Source: DMER64 sp041654355 (lineage in GTDB: Bacteria; Bacteroidota; Bacteroidia; Bacteroidales; UBA932). Taken from it: a DNA stretch of 5,525 bases. A program made the translations under genes and the position numbers. Under the pieces are notes generated by a model. The model saw nothing but the letters and a program-made list of their open reading frames with translations. It made no database searches and was not told where the DNA came from. Within the stretch, counting starts at the first letter, position 1. Every line of letters starts with the position of its first letter. The stretch spans positions 1-5,525 of the forward strand of contig JBAZDQ010000093.1 of NCBI GenBank assembly GCA_041654355.1, in the 5' to 3' direction. Below are positions 1-5,525 of the stretch, in pieces.

Positions 1-2214
1 GCGCTTACTGATAATCCACACACCCCTTGCAGCAATGGTATCAAGCTCATCATCGCTGAAGTTATGCGTATTGGTAACCCCAAGTGATGTAAAGGCCAGG
101 TTTGTGAGTGGCCGGTGAGGCGGCTGTGCACAGCGCATTCCAGCTGCGGCTGCCGCTGCGTATGACGACGATAGGCTGGTTTCGCCCAGCATTTCAGCGC
201 CATCCACGAACACCGGAGAGGCTCTGCGTGTGGTAACTGCCACTTGGGCGGCAATCGCCGTTGCAAGCTCTGAGTTGGTACGTGTGCGCCACAACTCTGT
301 TTTTACAGCCACAACAACCTGCGGCGACACCGAGGTTGTGAGCGTAAGCTGTGTTTCAGAGTCAACCGATTCAACTATGTAGCTGTCGTATACCTCTGCG
401 CCAGTGGCGTCCTGTCTGTAGTTTATTCTCATGGTATCGCCAGCCACTATGCCGGCGGTTATGAAGTCGCCGTCTGTGGTTGTAACAACTGCCCCGCTTG
501 TTGTCGAGGTGAAGGCCACTACCTGGAAAGCATCTGCCACATCATTGCCGAAGAAAACAACCTTCCACTTCATCTTTGCCGGTGCTGAGGAGGCCAGTGC
601 CGCCGCAACGGTAAGCGATACTATTGCCGCATCCTGGCTGTAGGGCACCATGCTATAGATATAGTCGTTGGTGGATATGGCGTTAACAGCTGCGGTATAT
701 CCTGCAAGATCGTTTGAGGCCACACCTATGTAGTAGCAACCTGTTCCACCGCATTCCGTCAAGGCCGAGTAGACCATGAGCGCCAGAGGATTCTGACTCG
801 ATACAGTGCCTAGTGCTGCCGCCACATCTTCAGGGTCTGTTATAAGCCCTGCTGTAGCTATATTGTCCTTTATGAGTTCTCTGTATGTTACCGACAGATC
901 GCCGCCCAGTAGGTCAAATGCCTGTCCAGCAGTTCCCAGATAGCTGCCTATAATCTGCGCTGCGGCAGCGATGATACCGCCATCTTCATCTATGGTGTAG
1001 TCATTGGGCTCCAGCTCTATGTCGTCAACCAGGCAGAGGCTGTATGTGAATACATCCGCTGCAAGGTATCCGGTGAGTGCTGAATCCAGTATGAGTGTGC
1101 GGTACGCCCCGGCGCCTGCCGCAGTAACAACGACTGTGAATATGTCGTTGGTGCAGTACTGATGCGCGGTTGTAAGCGTAAGCAGTACGCCATATGATCC
1201 TACGGCCACGCTGCCCGCCTCTGTAACAGAGGTTTCCTGCATGGTATCGGAGCCATCTGCGGTTATGCCCGAGAACTTGACTGTGTCGGTACCTATTACG
1301 CCGCCCTCTGTCACCGTTACTATATAGGTTGTAGATGCCGTACCGGTGTATGTTCCGGAGGCTGTGGGCACAACAGGTGTGAAGGCCATCGATGCTGTTA
1401 CCGTGAAATAGTCGCCTATTACAAGATCCGGCTCCGAAGGCTCTTCTGCCGTTATTATCACTCCAAGTGCACCCAGCTCTATGGCTGCATCATCGACCAC
1501 AACCGTGCCGCTATCCAGGCCTGAGGCTGAGGTATACCTTATTGTTGAGCCTATCCAGTTACCATCGGTAGCTGTTATGGCACAGGTGTACGTTTCGCTG
1601 GTTAAGCCCAAGGCCAGACCATCAAAGTCTGTTCCGGTTGTAGCCAGCGTTGTTTCTCCTGTGAAATGTGCTACTACCGCTGAGGACGCTGTCTCTGCTG
1701 TTTTGTTGGCGGTGGACGCCGCAGCGGAACCTGTTGCCGCTGCCGCTGAATCGGCCGCAAGACCTATAACTGTTTTAGTTGTGGTGATGCCTGCTTTTGT
1801 CACAAGCAGTTTGTCGCCGACTGCGACGTCACGTGTTCCTAGTGTCGTGGTTCTGGCGTATCCAGTGGATGTTTTGAATATTTTGTTGTACATGCGGACT
1901 CTGTTGCCGCCATTGACAAGCAGACCGTCCCAGCCTGATGCACCATGAGATGTACCGTCAACGGAACCTGCAAGGTATTCAAGCAAACCATCATCAGCCG
2001 AGAACACTGCAGATGTCAGGTCTATGTCGCTTCCGCTAACATGGCCAGGCCAGCTGGTGAAAGTGACTCCGTCCGCACTGTCGTACTCCCCTAGGCTTCC
2101 AGTGCGCGAGGCGTACTGCGGCCCTATTACGCACGGATACAGTGGAATGTCGTTGCTCACCGGAGAGGTTTCGAATTCCTGTGTAATCTCTATGCTGGGT
2201 TTTTCATAGCTCAT
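1..2214 (-). CDS. Phage contractile tail sheath protein (3' end outside window)
   Basis: This is the subunit of the contractile sheath that surrounds the tail tube and shortens on infection. The frame is open for 738 codons from ATG at 2214 and runs off the left edge, so the last C-terminal residues and the stop are missing. Near the N-terminus, PLYPCVIGPQY (about residues 24-34) fits the early sheath strand. The best evidence is C-terminal: RRASPVFVDGAEMLGE (about 663-678), an Ala-rich helix, then PPHRPLTNLAF (about 698-708) and DDELDTIAARGVWII. This is the order seen in the phage tail sheath family (PF04984), where the conserved core lies at the C-terminus. Residues 152-181 are rich in Ala, Thr and Ser. 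Residues about 203-275 and 286-368 look like two related beta-rich inserted modules. GGAAGGG lies seven bases before the ATG and fixes the start. The neck gene remnant ends 24 bases upstream. The family assignment is from motif recall, not a search. Confidence 0.9.
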   Translation of the reverse strand, partial: MSYEKPSIEITQEFETSPVSNDIPLYPCVIGPQYASRTGSLGEYDSADGVTFTSWPGHVSGSDIDLTSAVFSADDGLLEYLAGSVDGTSHGASGWDGLLVNGGNRVRMYNKIFKTSTGYARTTTLGTRDVAVGDKLLVTKAGITTTKTVIGLAADSAAAATGSAAASTANKTAETASSAVVAHFTGETTLATTGTDFDGLALGLTSETYTCAITATDGNWIGSTIRYTSASGLDSGTVVVDDAAIELGALGVIITAEEPSEPDLVIGDYFTVTASMAFTPVVPTASGTYTGTASTTYIVTVTEGGVIGTDTVKFSGITADGSDTMQETSVTEAGSVAVGSYGVLLTLTTAHQYCTNDIFTVVVTAAGAGAYRTLILDSALTGYLAADVFTYSLCLVDDIELEPNDYTIDEDGGIIAAAAQIIGSYLGTAGQAFDLLGGDLSVTYRELIKDNIATAGLITDPEDVAAALGTVSSQNPLALMVYSALTECGGTGCYYIGVASNDLAGYTAAVNAISTNDYIYSMVPYSQDAAIVSLTVAAALASSAPAKMKWKVVFFGNDVADAFQVVAFTSTTSGAVVTTTDGDFITAGIVAGDTMRINYRQDATGAEVYDSYIVESVDSETQLTLTTSVSPQVVVAVKTELWRTRTNSELATAIAAQVAVTTRRASPVFVDGAEMLGETSLSSSYAAAAAAGMRCAQPPHRPLTNLAFTSLGVTNTHNFSDDELDTIAARGVWIISKR

Positions 2215-2221
2215 GTTGCAT

Positions 2222-2228
2222 CCCTTCC
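2222..2228 (-). promoter_or_regulatory. Ribosome binding site of the tail sheath gene
   Basis: GGAAGGG on the minus strand lies seven bases before the ATG at 2214. It supports that start and suggests strong translation, as expected for an abundant virion protein. Another ATG (2219-2221) lies in the spacer in a different frame and leads to a stop within a few codons. Confidence 0.75.
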
Positions 2229-2238
2229 ATTATCTTAT

Positions 2239-2454
2239 TCACATAACTCTTTCGCCATTCACGCTTGTACGTATCGAGGCCAGCACCGGACCATTCGAAT
2301 CAAGCTGCCAACTCTGTATATTTGTAGCCAATGCTCCTATAGTTGCTATGTACAAATCATCTACAGCCTGCTTCTTTGGCTGCAATATACTATTAACGAT
2401 AAATCCTGTGATTTGCAAATCTTCTTTAATTACACTTTCGTAGGCTATAAGATA
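2239..2454 (-). pseudogene. In-frame continuation of the neck/tail-completion gene after a TAA stop
   Basis: Immediately after the TAA at 2455-2457, the same reading frame stays open for 71 codons and ends at TGA (2239-2241), 24 bases before the sheath start. The peptide looks like real protein: YLIAYESVIKEDLQITGF, then a stretch containing LYIATIGALATNIQSWQL, ending in NGERVM. It would complete a helix begun just before the stop (AKLAEAVY, then YLIAYESVIKE) and add alternating strands. No in-frame ATG exists before the last codon. The only early alternative start is a TTG at 2416-2418, with a weak purine stretch before it. I therefore read this as the C-terminal third of the upstream gene, cut off by a nonsense change, a sequence error or a recoded stop, and not as a separate gene. 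With the stop read as one residue, the whole protein would be 217 residues. Confidence 0.7.
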
Positions 2455-2892
2455 TTAGTAAACAGCCTCAGCCAGCTTGGCGCAGGCGACGGCCTCTTTG
2501 GTTACTCCTATTGCCACCGCTATGGGCATGTTGAACTGCCGTCTGAAACCTATGCCTCTAGATATATGCCCATTCATTGCACACTGCATTTCCTGTCCAA
2601 CTGGAGCATTGTTGCTGTCTCCGGCTATAACTGTTATAAATGGCGCTCTGTTGGCGGTCCACGCATTGTCGGGAAAGGCCGTGTCTATATGTATAGTTTT
2701 AAGCTTTTCTATAGCAGGCGTTGATCCGGTTCTCCAGGATAGTTTTATCTGTGGATTTGTTATATTGTCGTTGCCGTAGGCGAATTGCTGTACCAATATA
2801 TCCTTTATACTTGCCGCTATTCTGGTGGGCGACACAAAGCCCATGCCAAGTACCGGCACACCTGTTTCATCTATTTCTATAAAATTACTCAT
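2455..2892 (-). CDS. Probable neck / tail-completion protein, N-terminal two thirds (interrupted)
   Basis: The frame encodes 145 residues before TAA. The ATG at 2892 overlaps the TGA of the preceding gene (ATGA), which implies translational coupling; purine-rich AAGGGG and GGGA precede it. Visible sequence includes SPTRIAASIKDILVQQF (about 21-37), WTANRAPFITVIAGD (about 78-92) and a C-terminal helix TKEAVACAKLAEAVY that stops abruptly. There is no signal peptide or membrane segment. Its place between the connector-type genes and the sheath is where myoviruses carry neck, tail-terminator or tail-completion proteins, which cap the tail and join it to the head. The overall pattern reminds me of that class, but I cannot name the family. 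The same frame continues after the stop at 2455-2457, so the native protein was probably about 217 residues. As it stands the product would lack the end of its final helix and the following strands. Confidence 0.75.
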   Translation of the reverse strand: MSNFIEIDETGVPVLGMGFVSPTRIAASIKDILVQQFAYGNDNITNPQIKLSWRTGSTPAIEKLKTIHIDTAFPDNAWTANRAPFITVIAGDSNNAPVGQEMQCAMNGHISRGIGFRRQFNMPIAVAIGVTKEAVACAKLAEAVY

Positions 2893-3695
2893 TCCCAGCT
2901 TACCCCTTCACTATCCGATTCCGATGGTTCCACTATGTCGTTAGCTTCATCCGAGTATATCACATCAGTTCTGGGCAGCACTGCCAGCCGAAGGTTATAT
3001 TTAACAGGATAATTTCGCAGCATCTGCGCCTGAGCAACATCCTCTATAAGCCACCGGTTGTTTGTACGCTCTTCCACCCATATATCTCTTGGCTGTATGA
3101 AAGGATATGCAACACAACCACCCTCCATCATTTTAACAGTGTTGTACATTTCCACAGTATCAGCTGTCTTCATGGCAATAGGGCTGTTTATAATATTGAG
3201 TGCAATGCCAGGGTAATATCCTTGCTGAAATCCAGTACCAAAACACTCAGGACATAGCGAGTCTACTGGGCGCCCGGTATCGTGGTCTATACATAAGCTG
3301 CAGGGCGTACCCCATGTTTTGCGTTTAAGCAACCTGCCGTGCAGTCCGTTCCTGCAGGCCTGCAGTTTTATAAGTCTTACCATATTCCTTGCAGCCATAT
3401 TGTCCGGCCAGTCCAGGACGCTGCCTGTCTGTACCGCTTCAGAGGTATATACTATTGAAGCATGCTGGAAGCTTACCCTGTAAAACAGGTCCAGGTGTTT
3501 GTTGAATATGAGTTTTGTTATATCAGAGTAAAAGCAGGCACCAGTAACAGTGCCTGTAACAGTCCAATTACCTCCGGCATAGGCCCATTCAATGGTAAAT
3601 TGTGTGTCTTCGGATACTGGTTTGGAGCCATCCAGTGACCAGGTTATTATACGCCGGTCATCAACATCAACCCAGACTGTTACGTCTTTGAACAT
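2889..3695 (-). CDS. Phage virion-associated protein with four-cysteine zinc knuckle
   Basis: This gene encodes 268 residues. I chose the ATG at 3695 because it overlaps the TAA of the preceding gene (TAATG) and follows GGGAG. A longer reading from 3743 would add 16 residues overlapping that gene and looks spurious. The N-terminal part is beta-rich (VTVWVDVDD and FTIEWAYAGGNW, within residues 1-50). At residues 132, 135, 148 and 151 there are two CxxC pairs, CSLC and CPEC, followed by FGTGFQQGYYPG. This arrangement should bind one zinc ion and resembles a zinc knuckle or half a DnaJ-type cysteine motif. The C-terminus is acidic (EANDIVEPSESDSEGVSWE). I recall similar CxxC...CxxCxGTGF patterns in structural proteins encoded between connector and sheath genes, so a neck or head-tail joining role is likely but inferred from position. 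The gene ends in TGA overlapping the next ATG. Confidence 0.8.
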   Translation of the reverse strand: MFKDVTVWVDVDDRRIITWSLDGSKPVSEDTQFTIEWAYAGGNWTVTGTVTGACFYSDITKLIFNKHLDLFYRVSFQHASIVYTSEAVQTGSVLDWPDNMAARNMVRLIKLQACRNGLHGRLLKRKTWGTPCSLCIDHDTGRPVDSLCPECFGTGFQQGYYPGIALNIINSPIAMKTADTVEMYNTVKMMEGGCVAYPFIQPRDIWVEERTNNRWLIEDVAQAQMLRNYPVKYNLRLAVLPRTDVIYSDEANDIVEPSESDSEGVSWE

Positions 3696-4594
3696 TAAAA
3701 TGATGCTCCCTGAAAGTAGTCTATGCCCGTGCCGCCCATGCATTCCGAACTTGTTATTGTAACCTTAAGCTGCTTGGCCCAGGTCTGCCACTCCTGTTTG
3801 GCACTCTGCAGTACCGCCATATAGGGCTGCATCTTTGCCATATCATCGTATGCCACGCCACCAGCATTATACGGCATTTCGTTACGAGCAAATCTGAATA
3901 TAGAAGCCTCCAGCAATTTGCAGCATACGCCTTTCAGAAACCCTTCTTTGGCCGGCAGCCCCTGTGGCTCATACAGTGTATTTATGGGCGGCTGCATTTC
4001 ATTGAACTCCTGAACTGTACGGTGTAGCGCAGTTGCTATTTCATGATCGGAGAACTCCATATCGCCAAGCAGAACGTTGGCTCCGGCTGAGAAATCGCGC
4101 ATGGCCTGTCTGATATCTCCTGTCCTGGGACCCACACCATTGAGCGGCGCTGTGTCTGTAAATCCTGGCTCTACCTCGAACCAGCACCTGTATGTCCCTA
4201 TAACTTTGCCGGCAGTATTCTTTAGTACACAGGCTGCAAGCCATATGCCAGGGTATACGTCTTCAGTACCATCGAATTCCAAAAGGAGTTTGCCCTCTTC
4301 GGCATCCAGGATTATAAGAGTTTTTGAAAGCGCTATTATCCTCGATATATCGGAAGATTTTACGGCGAATACAGCAGAGTGTGCTGTAGTAAGATCTGTT
4401 GTGGTGGTGCCCTGTATGTCTGAATGAAGTTGAATTATAAAACTTGCCACCGACTCTGTGGTCATGCGTATAAAGGGAATACCATAATCGGTATTGCTTG
4501 TCCCTGAAGCTGCCGAGGACGCTGCACCTGCAGAACCCTGACCGCCCGCAACGCCTCCAGCACCCTCGTACAATTGCACTTCACATGTTGCCAT
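3695..4594 (-). CDS. Two-domain virion protein: N-terminal beta domain plus head-tail connector-like C-terminal half
   Basis: This gene encodes 299 residues from ATG at 4594, with GGAAGGA seven bases upstream. After a short start, residues 11-34 are a Gly/Ala/Ser-rich flexible stretch. Residues about 38-145 look like a small beta-sandwich (AVFAVKSSDISRI, TLIILDAEEGKLLLEF, GIWLAACVLKN, GTYRCWFEVEPG). From about 160 to 280 the protein is helical: DIRQAMRDFSAGANVLLGDM, EFSDHEIATALHRTVQEFNE, then a conserved-looking FLKGVCCKLLEASIFRFARN and a helix around QSAKQEWQTWAKQL. That helical pattern resembles small head-tail connector/adaptor proteins that dock under the portal. The N-terminal part resembles beta domains seen in some phage tail or baseplate proteins. 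Both matches are from memory. It is the first gene of the structural block and is followed by an overlapping start (TAATG), so the next protein is probably made in a fixed ratio to it. Confidence 0.75.
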   Translation of the reverse strand: MATCEVQLYEGAGGVAGGQGSAGAASSAASGTSNTDYGIPFIRMTTESVASFIIQLHSDIQGTTTTDLTTAHSAVFAVKSSDISRIIALSKTLIILDAEEGKLLLEFDGTEDVYPGIWLAACVLKNTAGKVIGTYRCWFEVEPGFTDTAPLNGVGPRTGDIRQAMRDFSAGANVLLGDMEFSDHEIATALHRTVQEFNEMQPPINTLYEPQGLPAKEGFLKGVCCKLLEASIFRFARNEMPYNAGGVAYDDMAKMQPYMAVLQSAKQEWQTWAKQLKVTITSSECMGGTGIDYFQGASF

Positions 4595-4601
4595 CGTAAA
4601 A

Positions 4602-4608
4602 TCCTTCC
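4602..4608 (-). promoter_or_regulatory. Ribosome binding site of the connector-like gene
   Basis: GGAAGGA on the minus strand lies seven bases before the ATG at 4594. It fixes that start and rules out upstream candidates in the intergenic gap. Confidence 0.75.
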
Positions 4609-4615
4609 AAGCTCA

Positions 4616-4639
4616 AATTTTCCGCCTGGGCGGAATTTT
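4616..4639. other. GC-rich hairpin in the gap between membrane and structural genes
   Basis: The gap 4595-4657 contains an inverted repeat. TTCCGC and GCGGAA (4620-4625 and 4630-4635) form a perfect 6-bp stem with a four-base loop. Beyond a 2x2 mismatch it can be extended by two A-T pairs (4616-4617 with 4638-4639). On the transcribed (minus) strand the stem is followed by AAAATTTG, not by a U run, so it is a poor intrinsic terminator in that direction. On the plus strand the stem runs into TTTT and could stop antisense transcription. It might also be an RNA processing or stability element separating expression of the two gene blocks. That role is inference. Confidence 0.45.
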
Positions 4640-4657
4640 CTATTTAGGTAAACCAAC

Positions 4658-4813
4658 TCACAGCATTGAGGATATAATAACAAACGTGCCTGTTACCAGC
4701 ATGGCCATCAGCCACACAAATTGCTCGCTTGAAATCTTAGTTGCACGGTCAGACCCACTTAATACGTTAGGCACAGTGTGGTACTGTATGCCATGTCTTG
4801 TCTCATTCGGCAT
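4658..4813 (-). CDS. Small single-span membrane protein (51 aa)
   Basis: The frame runs from ATG at 4813 to TGA at 4658-4660. The start is only 11 bases after the holin stop. Its Shine-Dalgarno AAGGA (4822-4826) overlaps the holin TAA, so the two are probably translated together. Residues 1-30 are polar and charged (MPNETRHGIQYHTVPN, then SGSDRATKISSEQ). Residues about 32-50 form one hydrophobic helix (FVWLMAMLVTGTFVIISSM) that ends the protein. It has no lipobox and no N-terminal signal. I do not recognise the family. Its position after a holin suggests a lysis accessory, such as a second holin, an antiholin or a spanin-like part, but a small membrane protein of another role is equally possible. 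The coding evidence is the binding site, the spacing and the clean membrane helix. Confidence 0.65.
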   Translation of the reverse strand: MPNETRHGIQYHTVPNVLSGSDRATKISSEQFVWLMAMLVTGTFVIISSML

Positions 4814-4824
4814 AATCGTTTTCC

Positions 4825-5136
4825 TTATTTTATAAGTTTTTCCAAGCGCTTCAGCAGCACATTGCTCAGGAATCTAAGTACTTCCTTAGAAGAGTATCCC
4901 GCACAACCTGCTATGGTCGCCCTATATCCAAAAGATACCTCGCACTCAACTAGAATGCAAAAGAGCATCAGACCTGCAAACATGGCTGTAACCACTTCGC
5001 CCATGGTGCTCTTCAGGCTACGGATACGGCTCTTGGGGCCATCCTGCGACAAGCTTCTCACAAACCCACCTGCAGCCGACATGAATAATGTTACCCCGAT
5101 GGATACTGCCGTGTCCCATGTTATCTGAGGCCCCAT
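4825..5136 (-). CDS. Phage holin, LydA-like family
   Basis: This 103-residue inner-membrane protein should form the lesions that release or activate the endolysin at the end of infection. Three hydrophobic stretches are visible at about 9-26 (TAVSIGVTLFMSAAGG), 46-64 (GEVVTAMFAGLMLFCILVE) and, shorter, 68-82 (SFGYRATIAGCAGYS). A basic loop (KSRIRSLKS) lies between the first two. The end is an amphipathic basic helix (SKEVLRFLSNVLLKRLEKLIK). The order of helix, basic loop, FAG-containing helix, AGYS and charged tail matches what I know of the LydA/phage_holin_3 group, and the length is typical. The ATG at 5136 is preceded by AGGAG at seven bases. No endolysin lies in this window; one could be upstream of 5525. 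Confidence 0.8.
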   Translation of the reverse strand: MGPQITWDTAVSIGVTLFMSAAGGFVRSLSQDGPKSRIRSLKSTMGEVVTAMFAGLMLFCILVECEVSFGYRATIAGCAGYSSKEVLRFLSNVLLKRLEKLIK

Positions 5137-5143
5137 GCCGCCG

Positions 5144-5148
5144 CTCCT
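5144..5148 (-). promoter_or_regulatory. Ribosome binding site of the holin gene
   Basis: AGGAG on the minus strand lies seven bases before the ATG at 5136 and supports that start. Confidence 0.7.
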
Positions 5149-5169
5149 ATGGTTATTTCTTTTGAGTTA

Positions 5170-5199
5170 AATATATGATATAGGAGCTCGGTATGCTAA
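5170..5199 (-). promoter_or_regulatory. Possible weak sigma70-like promoter before the holin gene
   Basis: In the AT-rich 63-base gap between the DUF1353 gene and the holin, the minus strand has TTAGCA (5194-5199), 18 bases, then TATATT (5170-5175). This is four of six and five of six matches to the bacterial consensus. AT-rich DNA often gives such matches by chance, and read-through from the upstream gene is as likely. Confidence 0.2.
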
Positions 5200-5525
5200 T
5201 TAGCCTATCAGCAACTGTCTGTTAGCCTGCACCACCTCTCTTTTATGTTTTGCCCACACAAAACCACCGCCTGCTTTTACAGCAGACCATATGGCATTGC
5301 GCGAGAACCAGGAATCACCATCAGCTTTTAGAGACTCCAACAAACGCCAGTCACATTCGGATCTATCCTTTGCGGCCGTGGGGCATTTTTTATAGGCTTT
5401 ATCCCATTCGAAGAACTCCGTACCATACAGCCAATCGTGTCCAAGAAAGTGCTGATCTCTGAAGGTTCCTATGGGCGGATATATGTTCTGCACTATCCCA
5501 GGTACGCTGCCGAAATCTGTAGTGA
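5200..5525 (-). CDS. DUF1353-type phage protein, C-terminal part
   Basis: The 107 codons visible in this window end at TAA (5200-5202). The start lies beyond the right edge: a GTG at 5491-5493 is in frame, but the coding pattern clearly runs on upstream of it. The visible protein begins TTDFGSVPGIVQ, followed by PPIGTFRD, HFLGHDWLY, an acidic-basic helical stretch with CDWRLLESL, and a C-terminal W-SAVKAGGGFVW segment. The TDFxSVP, PPxG and HDxLY order, then a helix and a final (V/I)xxGGxxxW segment, is how I know the DUF1353 family (PF07087). Members are common in phages and often lie near lysis or tail genes, but their function is not established. No membrane segment is visible. The adjacent holin is consistent with a lysis or late-gene neighbourhood. 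Confidence 0.75.
   Translation of the reverse strand, partial: TTDFGSVPGIVQNIYPPIGTFRDQHFLGHDWLYGTEFFEWDKAYKKCPTAAKDRSECDWRLLESLKADGDSWFSRNAIWSAVKAGGGFVWAKHKREVVQANRQLLIG

Noticed and set aside
431..643. 70-codon plus-strand open frame
   Set aside because: It is antisense to conserved sheath coding sequence, with low-complexity composition.
1481..1948. 155-codon plus-strand open frame
   Set aside because: It lies wholly antisense to the tail sheath gene, is rich in Val, Ala, Ser and Pro as expected for the complement of Ala/Thr-rich coding DNA, and has no convincing ribosome binding site.
2416..2418. TTG as an independent start for the segment after the TAA
   Set aside because: There is only a weak purine stretch before it, and starting here would drop the YLIAYESVIKE helix that continues the upstream protein.
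2213..2779. Overlapping plus-strand frames (2213-2443, 2413-2724, 2477-2779)
   Set aside because: They overlap each other and the minus-strand neck gene, and none resembles a known protein. The region is better explained by the neck gene and its in-frame continuation.
4077..4427. 116-codon plus-strand open frame
   Set aside because: It is antisense to the connector-like gene, which has a strong binding site and recognisable motifs.
4462..4683. 73-codon minus-strand frame overlapping the connector start and the 51-residue gene
   Set aside because: It overlaps two better-supported genes in another frame, is rich in Arg, Cys and Gln, and lacks any membrane or domain pattern.
4778..5128. 116-codon plus-strand open frame opposite the holin
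   Set aside because: The minus-strand frame has clear holin features and a binding site; the plus-strand frame is its shadow.
5491..5493. GTG as the start of the DUF1353-type gene
   Set aside because: The conserved TDFGSVP motif lies upstream of it in the same frame, so this is an internal valine.

Overview
The window looks like part of a tailed bacteriophage or prophage with a contractile tail (myovirus type). All believable genes lie on the minus strand, so they read from high to low coordinates. They are tightly packed, with stop/start overlaps at two junctions and Shine-Dalgarno sites before most starts. The evidence for a myovirus is a 738-codon open frame at the left edge whose C-terminal part has the conserved pattern of a tail sheath protein. 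The host cannot be named from the sequence. Base composition is moderate, the isoleucine codon ATA is common, and purine-rich ribosome binding sites point to an ordinary bacterial translation system.

Layout in the direction of transcription. (1) 5525-5200: C-terminal part of a DUF1353-type phage protein, cut by the window edge. (2) 5136-4825: a LydA-type phage holin. (3) 4813-4658: a 51-residue single-span membrane protein. (4) A 63-base gap with a GC-rich hairpin. (5) 4594-3695: a two-part virion protein whose C-terminal half resembles head-tail connector/adaptor proteins. (6) 3695-2889: a virion-associated protein with a four-cysteine, probably zinc-binding, knuckle. (7) 2892-2239: a probable neck or tail-completion protein, broken by an in-frame TAA at 2455-2457. 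(8) 2214 to beyond position 1: the tail sheath protein.

The genes appear to form one late operon, in which a small membrane/lysis block is followed directly by the head-tail joining genes and then the tail. The holin would permeabilise the inner membrane at lysis. Genes 5-7 would build the neck between portal and tail, and the sheath would drive contraction. The most unusual points are the single in-frame stop splitting the neck gene, with 71 further open codons in the same frame, and what looks like a tandem pair of beta-rich modules inserted in the sheath protein. I see no RNA genes, CRISPR arrays, insertion sequences or attachment sites.
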